From UMGS1484 sp045661365 (GTDB lineage: Bacteria > Bacillota > Clostridia > Oscillospirales > Acutalibacteraceae): 41,839 nt of DNA. This document shows positions 33,832 to 40,306 of the stretch, in pieces. Made by a program: the position numbers and the translations under genes. Where the stretch lies: contig JAZRFL010000019.1 in assembly GCA_045661365.1 (NCBI GenBank), forward strand, positions 1 through 41,839. Reading direction: 5' to 3'. Numbering within the stretch: position 1 is the stretch's first letter; the number at the start of each line of letters is the position of its first letter. The notes below the pieces were generated by a model. The model did not search any database and had not been told where the DNA came from. It was given only the letters and a program-made list of their open reading frames with translations.

Positions 33832-33859
33832 AAAATCCGTTTCCGAGAAAACGGATTTT
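33832..33859 (-). terminator. orphan terminator-like hairpin
   Basis: An 11-bp perfect stem (AAAATCCGTTT/AAACGGATTTT) is followed on the minus strand by a T-rich tract. No minus-strand gene lies directly upstream of it. Confidence 0.5.
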
Positions 33860-33864
33860 ACTAT

Positions 33865-33917
33865 TTTGTATGAATTGGGTTGGTTTTGAGCAAAAATCGA
33901 AGAAAAATTCATACAAA
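33865..33917. repeat. 12-bp perfect inverted repeat upstream of dockerin-like gene
   Basis: TTTGTATGAATT (33865-33876) and AATTCATACAAA (33906-33917) are separated by 29 nt that can also fold (GGTTTT...AAAAATC). It lies 90 nt before the start codon, so it may be a 5'-UTR structure or an operator. Confidence 0.6.
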
Positions 33918-34006
33918 TTTTAAAAGCAGAATTAAGGTTTGGGTGGTAAATTGTGAATAGTAGGAAGTCCTACGCATTAAAATTCATTGCTATGGAGGAG
34001 ATACTC

Positions 34007-34789
34007 ATGAAAAAAGTTTTGGCATTGGTCATTGCTTTTGCGCTGATTGCCACCATCACAGTTACAGCGGTAAGCGCCAAAGGCAAGCAACATTTTGACT
34101 TTGGTTGGAATCATGGTTTCGGCCATGAAGAAACCGAGCAACCGCAAAAACCGAACGACCAACAAGGCAAACCGGAAACCAACACCGATTGCCCCCAAGA
34201 AAAACCCAACAAACCTCAAGAAGAACAAGGTAAACCCAACGAGGAATGCCCCAACGAAAAACCCGTGCATCCTCAACTGCCGCAACGCCCCGGAACCGAT
34301 CGCGTGGAAAGCGGTACCGACCTTGAAACCAACACCGATCTCGGTACCAATACCGACGTGAAAGAGCCTGCATTTAAGGATGTTTTCGACGTGGTTGTAG
34401 AACTGCACAAACGGGGACATCACGGCAAAAACTTCCGTGTACCAACCTTCAATGAGCTGTTTGCTCTGTTGGACATGGTGATTGAGGGAGATAATGTTTC
34501 CTTTGGATTCTGCCGTTTGGATGAAGAGCAACCGAAATTCCAAGAAATCACCATGGGTGAATTGGTAAATTCTGCTCCCGAAGGCATGGACGTGGTTGAA
34601 ATGGGCGACAACAATGCCGACGGCAAGGTAGCCGCAGACGATGCTTTGGAAATCCTCAAGCACGTGGTAGGCAATAAACCCATGGAGCATGAAGGAAAAC
34701 GAATCCTCAGCGATATGAACGTGGACGAAGCAATTGGTGCGGACGACGCTTTGTGCGTACTGAAAAAAGTAGTGGGAAAACCGTTCTGA
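34007..34789 (+). CDS. secreted protein with C-terminal dockerin-like repeats
   Basis: This 260-residue protein has a signal peptide (MKKVLALVIAFALIATITVTAVSA) and a low-complexity region rich in Pro, Gln, Glu, Lys and Asn (about 35-110) with a TDLETNTDLGTNTD repeat. A small middle domain precedes two dockerin-type Ca loops at about 200-255 (GDNNADGKVAADDALEILK, then DMNVDEAIGADDALCVLK). The second loop has an imperfect set of acidic ligands. It should be exported; what it docks to is unknown. GGAGG lies before this ATG. Confidence 0.82.
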   Translation: MKKVLALVIAFALIATITVTAVSAKGKQHFDFGWNHGFGHEETEQPQKPNDQQGKPETNTDCPQEKPNKPQEEQGKPNEECPNEKPVHPQLPQRPGTDRVESGTDLETNTDLGTNTDVKEPAFKDVFDVVVELHKRGHHGKNFRVPTFNELFALLDMVIEGDNVSFGFCRLDEEQPKFQEITMGELVNSAPEGMDVVEMGDNNADGKVAADDALEILKHVVGNKPMEHEGKRILSDMNVDEAIGADDALCVLKKVVGKPF

Positions 34790-34801
34790 TAAGGATAAGA
34801 A

Positions 34802-34836
34802 AAACAGACCGTTTGCAATGAGCAGGCGGTCTGTTT
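34802..34836 (+). terminator. terminator-like hairpin
   Basis: The stem AAACAGACCG with CGGTCTGTTT follows the dockerin gene. The T-tract after it is broken, so it may be weak. Confidence 0.6.
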
Positions 34837-34862
34837 GCTTGTTGCGGTGGGTATGGATTTCC

Positions 34863-34914
34863 TTATGAAGTCATAAAATCCTTGCTGTGCTATACCATGT
34901 TTTTATGGTATAGT
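34863..34914 (+). promoter_or_regulatory. extended -10 promoter with two palindromes
   Basis: TTATGA-AG-TCATAA lies at 34863-34876, and a 9-bp perfect inverted repeat CTATACCAT/ATGGTATAG at 34890-34913. The second arm overlaps TGGTATAGT, an extended -10. The layout suits a repressed promoter for the MmcQ gene. Confidence 0.5.
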
Positions 34915-34994
34915 ACGATGAGGCTGTCAAAGGGTTGCAACGGAAACCGTTTTTTGATAAAATACCCTTAAAGCGATGTAAGGGAGGGTGTACG

Positions 34995-35327
34995 ATGATT
35001 GCGCGGCAACAAGTGATTGATTTTTGCAAAACCTTAGAAAATGTGATAGAAGACTATCCTTTTGGCGATGAAACTGTCGCTATGCGCCACAAACGAGGGC
35101 AAAAGCGCATTTTTGCATTATTGATAGAACGGCGTGGACAGATTTGGTTGAACCTAAAAAACCAGCCGGGTTGGTGTGATTTTTGGCGGGAACAATATCC
35201 CAATGCGGTGGTACCGGGGTATCATATGAACAAACAACATTGGAATTCGGTGATCTTGGGGCAGGGTGTGCCGCGGGAGCATATTGAACAGATGATAGAA
35301 GAAAGCTACTTGCTGACTAAGCGGTAG
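34995..35327 (+). CDS. MmcQ/YjbR family protein
   Basis: This 110-residue protein has the CyaY-like fold named after YjbR: VIDFCKTLENVIEDYPFGDE at the start, KIFALL-like RIFALLIE, LNLKNQPGWCDFWREQYP and the conserved PGYHMNKQHWNSV. Family members are proposed DNA-binding proteins, but the function is not settled. I start at the ATG with GGGAGGG about 6 nt upstream rather than the longer frame, whose extra residues fall in the 5' region. A small terminator follows. Confidence 0.88.
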   Translation: MIARQQVIDFCKTLENVIEDYPFGDETVAMRHKRGQKRIFALLIERRGQIWLNLKNQPGWCDFWREQYPNAVVPGYHMNKQHWNSVILGQGVPREHIEQMIEESYLLTKR

Positions 35328-35341
35328 GATGGGTAAAGAAG

Positions 35342-35374
35342 AAAAGACAACCATGTGCACAAGGTTGTCCTTTT
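35342..35374. terminator. bidirectional terminator-like hairpin
   Basis: The stem AAAAGACAACC with GGTTGTCCTTTT (one bulged C) lies between the MmcQ gene and the convergent XRE gene, touching the latter's stop. Confidence 0.65.
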
Positions 35375-35621
35375 ACGTTTCACTTATTCCCAATAACCAA
35401 GCAGGTGACACTTTTAAAACGGTTGCCAATTCGCGCAATTCGTAATCTGCTACAAAACGCGTTCCGATCTCAATGCGCGAAATACTGTCGCGTTCTAAAT
35501 TGATGCCACTAACCTGCAGTCGAGCCGCCAACTCACTTTGAGTGAGACGCAAGCGGCACCGAGCTTCGTGGATTCGCTCCCCGCAAATATTCTTTTGGCC
35601 ATTGTAATCGTATATTTTCAT
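35373..35621 (-). CDS. XRE-family helix-turn-helix repressor
   Basis: This 82-residue protein has an N-terminal tail of about 14 residues and one Cro/C1-type HTH (IHEARCRLRLTQSELAARLQ, then DSISRIEIGTRFVADYELRELATVL and PAWLLG). It has no sensor domain. AAGG lies 6 nt before the ATG. It is divergent from a small membrane protein gene whose consensus promoter is bracketed by an 18-bp direct repeat, which is its likely target. Confidence 0.88.
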   Translation of the reverse strand: MKIYDYNGQKNICGERIHEARCRLRLTQSELAARLQVSGINLERDSISRIEIGTRFVADYELRELATVLKVSPAWLLGISET

Positions 35622-35686
35622 GATAACCTTCCAAACGCCTCATTAAAATAGTATATTTTGAAATTACCATACCATCGCCGCCGAAG

Positions 35687-35755
35687 TGTGTTAAAGATAA
35701 GAATTTTTCTTGACAATAACACGAAAATGAAGTATAATGTGTTAAAGATAAGAAT
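35687..35755 (+). promoter_or_regulatory. consensus promoter bracketed by 18-bp direct repeats (operator pair)
   Basis: TTGACA (35710-35715), 17-bp spacer and TATAAT (35733-35738) are exact consensus. The 18-mer TGTGTTAAAGATAAGAAT occurs perfectly twice, at 35687-35704 just before the -35 and at 35738-35755 over the transcription start. A TTGTCA on the other strand overlaps the -35 and may serve the divergent XRE gene. Confidence 0.82.
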
Positions 35756-35804
35756 GCGATTAAGCGGACCGGTTGGTCGGTTTAATGAAAAAGGAGCAAA
35801 AGAT

Positions 35805-36200
35805 ATGGATATAACAAAGGAAACAAAAGATTTTGGGTCATGGATCAAAAGTTACAAGGCGATCGCCGTGATTTTGGCGTTGGCTTGTGTAGTGTGTTCG
35901 GTGTTGGCTGTGACGACTATCAGCGGATTTGATTATGACTGGTGGGAATTCCGTAAAAACTACTTGGAAGAGGAATATGATGAGGTGTCCTCGAAGGCGG
36001 TTTACGCCTACGTGTATGAGAGCGATGAATTGATGGAGGAAATACACCGTGAACAAAATCGCATTGTGAAGCAGCAAGGCGAGCATGAGGATGTAAAAGA
36101 GGAAATGTATGAAACCTTTACGCTTTGGCTTGTTTTTGCTTGCGTGTGTGGGGGCGCATCGGTTGCCGTCTTTGTTTGGGGAAAGAAAAGGAATGCATAG
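35805..36200 (+). CDS. small membrane protein of unknown function
   Basis: This 131-residue protein has two hydrophobic helices (about 18-40 and 107-126) around an acidic extracytoplasmic or cytoplasmic loop rich in Glu, Asp and Tyr. No family recognised. The ATG is set by AAGGAG about 8 nt upstream. A strong promoter with paired operators and a divergent XRE gene suggest tight repression. Confidence 0.72.
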   Translation: MDITKETKDFGSWIKSYKAIAVILALACVVCSVLAVTTISGFDYDWWEFRKNYLEEEYDEVSSKAVYAYVYESDELMEEIHREQNRIVKQQGEHEDVKEEMYETFTLWLVFACVCGGASVAVFVWGKKRNA

Positions 36201-36295
36201 TTCCTCGTGATTAACGGATCTCCCTTACATTATATATAAGAGGTGTTAATTGGCATCGGCTTTCTTGTCTCGCTTTTACATTATTAATATATAGC

Positions 36296-36326
36296 GCACT
36301 GCCGGAATCGGCGGTGCCCTTTTTTG
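36296..36326 (+). terminator. intrinsic terminator
   Basis: GCACTGCCG-GAAT-CGGCGGTGC (one G-U pair) is followed by CC and a run of T. It ends the small membrane protein transcript. Confidence 0.85.
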
Positions 36327-36342
36327 CAAAAAATCCCATATT

Positions 36343-36370
36343 TTGTGGTTGACATAACCGCCAACCACAA
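36343..36370. promoter_or_regulatory. 9-bp inverted repeat upstream of the S10 operon promoter
   Basis: TTGTGGTTG and CAACCACAA are perfect arms with a 10-nt spacer, ending 46 nt before the -35. It is a possible activator or repressor site. Confidence 0.45.
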
Positions 36371-36416
36371 GCGTGAAAATTCTTTGAAAAAAATCTAAAA
36401 AAATGCAAAAAAATGC

Positions 36417-36445
36417 TTGCATTCTGCGGCGTTGTGTGATATTAT
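36417..36445 (+). promoter_or_regulatory. S10 operon promoter
   Basis: TTGCAT, 17-bp spacer, TATTAT, preceded by A-rich tracts that could act as an UP element. Confidence 0.7.
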
Positions 36446-36451
36446 GTGTAG

Positions 36452-36804
36452 GCATTATGTGTACCACTATGCGTGGGACTATGTGCAGATATGCGTTGAT
36501 GTGATAGGTGGCTACCCCAGAGGTAGGGAATTATCACGGAGTATGTCCGATTTTAAACCGGGCGACAGGTTACCCTGTGTGCGGTGCGGCTAACTCACGA
36601 GTCGACACTGCGCAATTGGCGTTTTGACACCCCGGAATTGGTTTTTTCCATGAAATCAATTTCGGTTTTTCAACGGAAGGGCACGAAACACACGGGTCGG
36701 TGTTCGAATCCTGCGAAAAACAAAACGTCGCCCGCCAACTTGACTGCGACAAATAATAATGCAAAATGCTGGTCGCAGCCACAATTTAAGGAGGCGAAAT
36801 TCAC
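36452..36804 (+). promoter_or_regulatory. long structured leader of the S10 operon
   Basis: About 350 nt lie between promoter and rpsJ. Helices that can be read directly are GTGATA/TATCAC (36501-36506, 36532-36537) enclosing CTACC/GGTAG; ACAGG/CCTGT at 36565-36578; and a long-range CGGGCGAC/GTCGCCCG (36559-36566, 36727-36734) enclosing ACCCTGTGTG/CACACGGGT (36572-36581, 36689-36697). A terminator-like hairpin sits at 36632-36670, and CTGCGAC/GTCGCAG (36744-36750, 36772-36778) just before the AAGGAGG of rpsJ. Some of these exclude each other. Autogenous control by a ribosomal protein is plausible but not shown. Confidence 0.65.
36632..36670 (+). terminator. attenuator-like hairpin inside the S10 leader
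   Basis: CCGGAATTG pairs with CAATTTCGG (one G-U), with inner TTTC/GAAA around a CAT loop, followed by TTTTT. It lies 134 nt before rpsJ. Confidence 0.6.
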
Positions 36805-37116
36805 ATGGCAGCAAAAGAAAAAATTCGTATCAGACTGAAGGGTTACGATCATAAGCTGGTGGATCAATCGGCAGAAAAGATCGTTGAAACTGCAAAGCGT
36901 ACCGGTGCCAGAGTATCCGGCCCTGTACCGCTCCCCACCGAAAAGGAAGTTGTTACTATCCTGCGTGCAGTTCACAAGTACAAAGATTCCCGCGAACAGT
37001 TTGAAATGCGCACTCACAAGCGTCTGATCGACATTCTCCGTCCCTCTAACAAGACGGTAGAAGCATTGATGGGCCTTGAACTCCCTGCAGGCGTGGAAAT
37101 CGAAATTAAACTGTAA
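36805..37116 (+). CDS. rpsJ: 30S ribosomal protein S10
   Basis: This 103-residue protein heads the S10 operon and doubles as NusE in antitermination. Family marks are KIRIRLKGYDHKLVDQSAEKIV, GPVPLPTEK, and HKRLIDILRPSNKTVEALMGLELPAGVEIEIKL in the C-terminal half. AAGGAGG lies 10 nt before the ATG, directly after the last leader hairpin. Confidence 0.98.
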   Translation: MAAKEKIRIRLKGYDHKLVDQSAEKIVETAKRTGARVSGPVPLPTEKEVVTILRAVHKYKDSREQFEMRTHKRLIDILRPSNKTVEALMGLELPAGVEIEIKL

Positions 37117-37147
37117 ATCGATTCCATATCGTTTGCGAGAGGTCATG

Positions 37148-37183
37148 TTGGCAGGAATGCACCGTGAACATTCCGGTCAACCA
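37148..37183 (+). promoter_or_regulatory. hairpin between rpsJ and rplC
   Basis: GGAATG/CATTCC is nested in TTGG/CCAA in the 89-nt spacer. It lacks a T-run, so it is a processing or translational element rather than a terminator. Confidence 0.45.
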
Positions 37184-37205
37184 ATAACCATAGGAGGTTA
37201 AGATA

Positions 37206-37832
37206 ATGAAAAAAGCAATCATCGGTAAAAACCTTGGTATGACCCAACTTTTTGACGAACGGGGCAACGTTGTTCCCGTAACCGCAGTTGAAGCCGGTCC
37301 CTGCGTGGTGACTCAGGTTAAAACTGTTGAAAATGACGGCTACAAGGCATTCCAATATGGCTTCGGTGAACTGAAAGCCAACAAAGTGAACAAGCCCATG
37401 GCCGGTCACTTTAAAAAGAATGATGTAGCTCCCAAGAAAGTTCTTCGCGAATTCCGCTTGGAAGGCGACGCCAACGTTGGCGACATCATCAAGGTTGACA
37501 TCTTCGCAGAAGGCGAAGCTGTTGACGTAGCGGGTATCAGCAAAGGTAAAGGTACCGCAGGCGTTATCAAACGCTGGAACTTTGCCCGTCTGAAAGAAAC
37601 CCACGGTACCGGCCCTGTACATCGTCATGCCGGTTCTCAAGGCGCTTGCTCTTCTCCCTCGCGCGTATTTAAAGGTACCAAAGGTGCCGGTCGCTTGGGC
37701 TGTGAAAGAGTAACCGTTCAAAATCTTGAAATTGTCAAGATTGACGTAGAAAACAACATTATCGCTATCAAAGGTGCCATCCCCGGTCCCAAAGGCGGCA
37801 TCGTTATGATCGCCGATAGCGTAAAAGCTTAA
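37206..37832 (+). CDS. rplC: 50S ribosomal protein L3
   Basis: This 208-residue protein has the start MKKAIIGKNLGMTQLFDERG, the long loop segment KGKGTAGVIKRWNFARLKETHG, and the HRHAGSQGACSSPSRVFKGTKGAGRLG region that reaches the peptidyl-transferase centre. AGGAGG lies before the ATG. Second gene of the operon. Confidence 0.98.
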   Translation: MKKAIIGKNLGMTQLFDERGNVVPVTAVEAGPCVVTQVKTVENDGYKAFQYGFGELKANKVNKPMAGHFKKNDVAPKKVLREFRLEGDANVGDIIKVDIFAEGEAVDVAGISKGKGTAGVIKRWNFARLKETHGTGPVHRHAGSQGACSSPSRVFKGTKGAGRLGCERVTVQNLEIVKIDVENNIIAIKGAIPGPKGGIVMIADSVKA

Positions 37833-37851
37833 GGGAAGGAGAGAGTAAACT

Positions 37852-38475
37852 ATGCCTAAGGTACAAGTAGTCGATATGGCCGGCAAAGCTACCGGTGAAA
37901 TCGAACTGAAAGATTCCATCTTCGGAATCGAACCCAACGAAAAGGCCATGCACTTGGCTGTGGTAAACTACCTGGCCAACCAACGTCAAGGCACCCAATC
38001 TGCTTTGACTCGTGCAGAAGTTTCCGGCGGCGGCAGAAAGCCCTGGAGACAAAAAGGTACCGGTCATGCCCGTCAAGGCTCCACCCGTGCTGTTCAATGG
38101 ACCCACGGCGGTATCGCTTTCGCTCCCAAGCCCCGCGACTATCGTCTGTCTTTGAACAAAAAGGTTCGCAAATTGGCTTTGTTGTCTGCTCTGTCCGACA
38201 AAGTTGCCAACGAATCCTTGATCGTTCTGGACGCTATGACTTTGGAATCCTACAAAACCAAGACCGTTGCTCAAACTTTGGCCAACATCGGTGCTGACAA
38301 AAAAGCATTGGTTGTTTATGCCGACGCTGACAAGGTTCTGGTTAACAGCACTCGCAACATTGTGGGCGTAAAGGTTGCCGGTGTAAACACCATCAACACT
38401 TACGACATCCTCAACGCTGACAAATTGGTCATCGTAAAAGATGCTGTAGCAAAACTTGAGGAGGTATACGCATAA
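37852..38475 (+). CDS. rplD: 50S ribosomal protein L4
   Basis: This 207-residue protein has the extended loop KPWRQKGTGHARQGSTRAVQW lining the exit tunnel, and the globular part KVRKLALLSALSDK. In E. coli L4 represses the S10 operon through its leader; whether it does so through the leader here is unknown. It overlaps rplW by 1 nt (TAATG). Confidence 0.98.
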   Translation: MPKVQVVDMAGKATGEIELKDSIFGIEPNEKAMHLAVVNYLANQRQGTQSALTRAEVSGGGRKPWRQKGTGHARQGSTRAVQWTHGGIAFAPKPRDYRLSLNKKVRKLALLSALSDKVANESLIVLDAMTLESYKTKTVAQTLANIGADKKALVVYADADKVLVNSTRNIVGVKVAGVNTINTYDILNADKLVIVKDAVAKLEEVYA

Positions 38476-38771
38476 TGAAAGCTGCTCAAGAAATCATCCT
38501 GGCTCCCGTCATCACTGAAAAAAGCATGACCGGTGCCCGTGATCAAAAGAAATTTACCTTTAAAGTCGCTAAAGACGCCAACAAAATCGAAATCGCAAAA
38601 GCGGTCGAAGAATTGTTCAAAGTAAAGGTTGCAAAGGTCAACACCATCCACGTTCGTGGCCAACAACGCCGTTACGGTCGTTTCGAAGGCTACACCGCTT
38701 CCTGGAAAAAAGCTGTTGTTACCTTGACTGCCGATTCTAAGAACATCGAATTCTTCGAGGGCATGATGTAA
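38475..38771 (+). CDS. rplW: 50S ribosomal protein L23
   Basis: This 98-residue tunnel-exit protein is the docking point for trigger factor and SRP. Marks are IILAPVITEKS, FKVAKDANKIEIAKAVEELFKVKV and GRFEGYTASWKKAVVTL. The start codon overlaps the rplD stop. Confidence 0.97.
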   Translation: MKAAQEIILAPVITEKSMTGARDQKKFTFKVAKDANKIEIAKAVEELFKVKVAKVNTIHVRGQQRRYGRFEGYTASWKKAVVTLTADSKNIEFFEGMM

Positions 38772-38791
38772 GAAAAGGAGAGTGAAGAGAA

Positions 38792-39628
38792 ATGGCTATT
38801 AAGCACTATAAACCGACTACTCCCGGTCGCCGTGGCATGTCGGTGGTTGATTATTCCGAACTTTCCAAGGTTGCTCCCGAGCGCAGCTTGTTGGTGCCTC
38901 TGAAGAAAAACTCCGGCCGTAACTCTTATGGTCGCATCACCGTTCGTCATCGTGGCGGCGGTAACCGCAGAAAGTATCGTTTGATCGACTTCAAACGCGA
39001 CAAAAATCAAATCCCCGCTACCGTTCTCACCATCGAGTACGATCCCAACCGTACCGCCAACATCGCTCTTCTGCAATATGAAGATGGCGAAAAGCGCTAC
39101 ATCATCGCTCCTCAAGGTTTGAAGGTTGGCGACAAAGTAGTCAGCGGCGAAGGTGCCGACATCGTTGCCGGTAACGCTCTGCCCCTGTCTGCCATCCCCA
39201 CCGGTACTTTTATCCACAACGTGGAATTGTATCCCGGTAAGGGTGCTCAATTGGCTCGTGCCGGCGGTTGCATGGCTCAGCTGATGGGCAAAGAAGGCAG
39301 CAAACACGCCCTGATCCGTCTTCCCTCCGGTGAAATGCGTTACGTTCCTGTAAACTGCATGGCTACCATCGGTCAAGTTGGTAACATCGACCACAGCAAC
39401 GTAAACGTAGGTAAAGCTGGTAAGAAACGTCACATGGGTTGGAGACCTACCGTTCGCGGTTCTGTTATGAACCCCTGCGATCACCCCCACGGTGGTGGTG
39501 AAGGTAAATCTCCCATCGGTCGTTCCGGTCCTGTTACTCCTTGGGGCAAACCTGCTCTGGGCTACAAGACCCGCAAACATCACAAGAGTTCCGACAAGCT
39601 TATTGTTAAGCGTCGTAATTCCAAGTAG
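38792..39628 (+). CDS. rplB: 50S ribosomal protein L2
   Basis: This 278-residue protein is needed for subunit association and peptidyl transfer. It has KPTTPGRRGMSVVDYSEL at the start, RHRGGGNRRKYRLIDFKR, GRAGxK-like NVGKAGKKRHMGWRPTVRG, and the signature MNPCDHPHGGGEGKSPIGR with the conserved His. Confidence 0.98.
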   Translation: MAIKHYKPTTPGRRGMSVVDYSELSKVAPERSLLVPLKKNSGRNSYGRITVRHRGGGNRRKYRLIDFKRDKNQIPATVLTIEYDPNRTANIALLQYEDGEKRYIIAPQGLKVGDKVVSGEGADIVAGNALPLSAIPTGTFIHNVELYPGKGAQLARAGGCMAQLMGKEGSKHALIRLPSGEMRYVPVNCMATIGQVGNIDHSNVNVGKAGKKRHMGWRPTVRGSVMNPCDHPHGGGEGKSPIGRSGPVTPWGKPALGYKTRKHHKSSDKLIVKRRNSK

Positions 39629-39649
39629 TGGACGAAAGGAGCTATTATC

Positions 39650-39931
39650 ATGAGTAGAAGTACTAAAAAAGGACCTTTTGTTCAACCTGTCCTGCTGAAA
39701 CGCGTGAAAGAAATGAACGCAGCAGGCGAAAAACGGGTTCTGAAAACATGGAGCCGTTCTTCCACCATTTTCCCGGACTTTGTTGGCCACACCTTTGCGG
39801 TGCATGACGGTCGCAAACATGTTCCGGTATATGTAACCGAAGATATGGTTGGTCACAAGCTGGGCGAGTTCGCTCCCACCAGAACCTTCCGTGGCCATGC
39901 CGGTTCCAAAACCAGCAACAACGGTAAATAG
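39650..39931 (+). CDS. rpsS: 30S ribosomal protein S19
   Basis: This 93-residue head protein forms a complex with S13. Marks are MSRSTKKGPFV, KTWSRSSTIFPDFVGHTFAVHDGRKHVPVYV and KLGEFAPTRTFRGH. AAAGGAG lies before the ATG. Confidence 0.98.
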   Translation: MSRSTKKGPFVQPVLLKRVKEMNAAGEKRVLKTWSRSSTIFPDFVGHTFAVHDGRKHVPVYVTEDMVGHKLGEFAPTRTFRGHAGSKTSNNGK

Positions 39932-39951
39932 GCGAAAGGAGAGTATTGACT

Positions 39952-40287
39952 ATGGAAGCAAAGGCAATCGCGAAATATGTCCGCATCTCGCCCCGTAAGG
40001 TGCAAATCGTGCTGGACCTGATTCGTAATCAGCCGGTAGACAAGGCCATGGCGATTCTCCGCCACACACCCAAAGCTGCGTGTGAATGCCTTGAAAAACT
40101 GCTCAAATCGGCAATTGCAAATGCCGAAAACAACTTTAGCATGGATGGTAAAAACCTGTACGTAGCAGAATGCTTCGCTACCGCAGGCCCCACCCTGAAA
40201 CGGTTCCGCCCCCGTGCCCAAGGCCGTGGCTACCGTGTTCTGAAGAGAACCTCTCACATCACTCTGGTTCTCAAAGAAGCCGAATAA
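39952..40287 (+). CDS. rplV: 50S ribosomal protein L22
   Basis: This 111-residue protein has the start MEAKAIAKYVRISPRKV and the beta-hairpin loop GPTLKRFRPRAQGRGYRVLKR, which lines the exit tunnel and carries macrolide-resistance positions in other bacteria. I prefer the ATG with AAAGGAG 10 nt upstream over a TTG two codons earlier. Confidence 0.97.
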   Translation: MEAKAIAKYVRISPRKVQIVLDLIRNQPVDKAMAILRHTPKAACECLEKLLKSAIANAENNFSMDGKNLYVAECFATAGPTLKRFRPRAQGRGYRVLKRTSHITLVLKEAE

Positions 40288-40306
40288 TCAAGGAGGAGGT
40301 ATTAGA

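Noticed and set aside
36698..36714. tRNA T-arm-like text (GTTCGAATCC) in the S10 leader
   Set aside because: The bases flanking the TTCGAAT loop do not form a five-pair stem, there is no acceptor, D-arm or CCA, so it is not a tRNA or tmRNA end.
36584..36838. 84-codon open frame through the S10 leader into rpsJ
   Set aside because: It runs out of frame into rpsJ, has no ribosome site, and its translation looks like non-coding sequence.
38690..39898. 402-codon open frame antisense to rplW, rplB and rpsS
   Set aside because: Shadow of highly biased codon use in ribosomal genes; no ribosome site and no recognisable protein.
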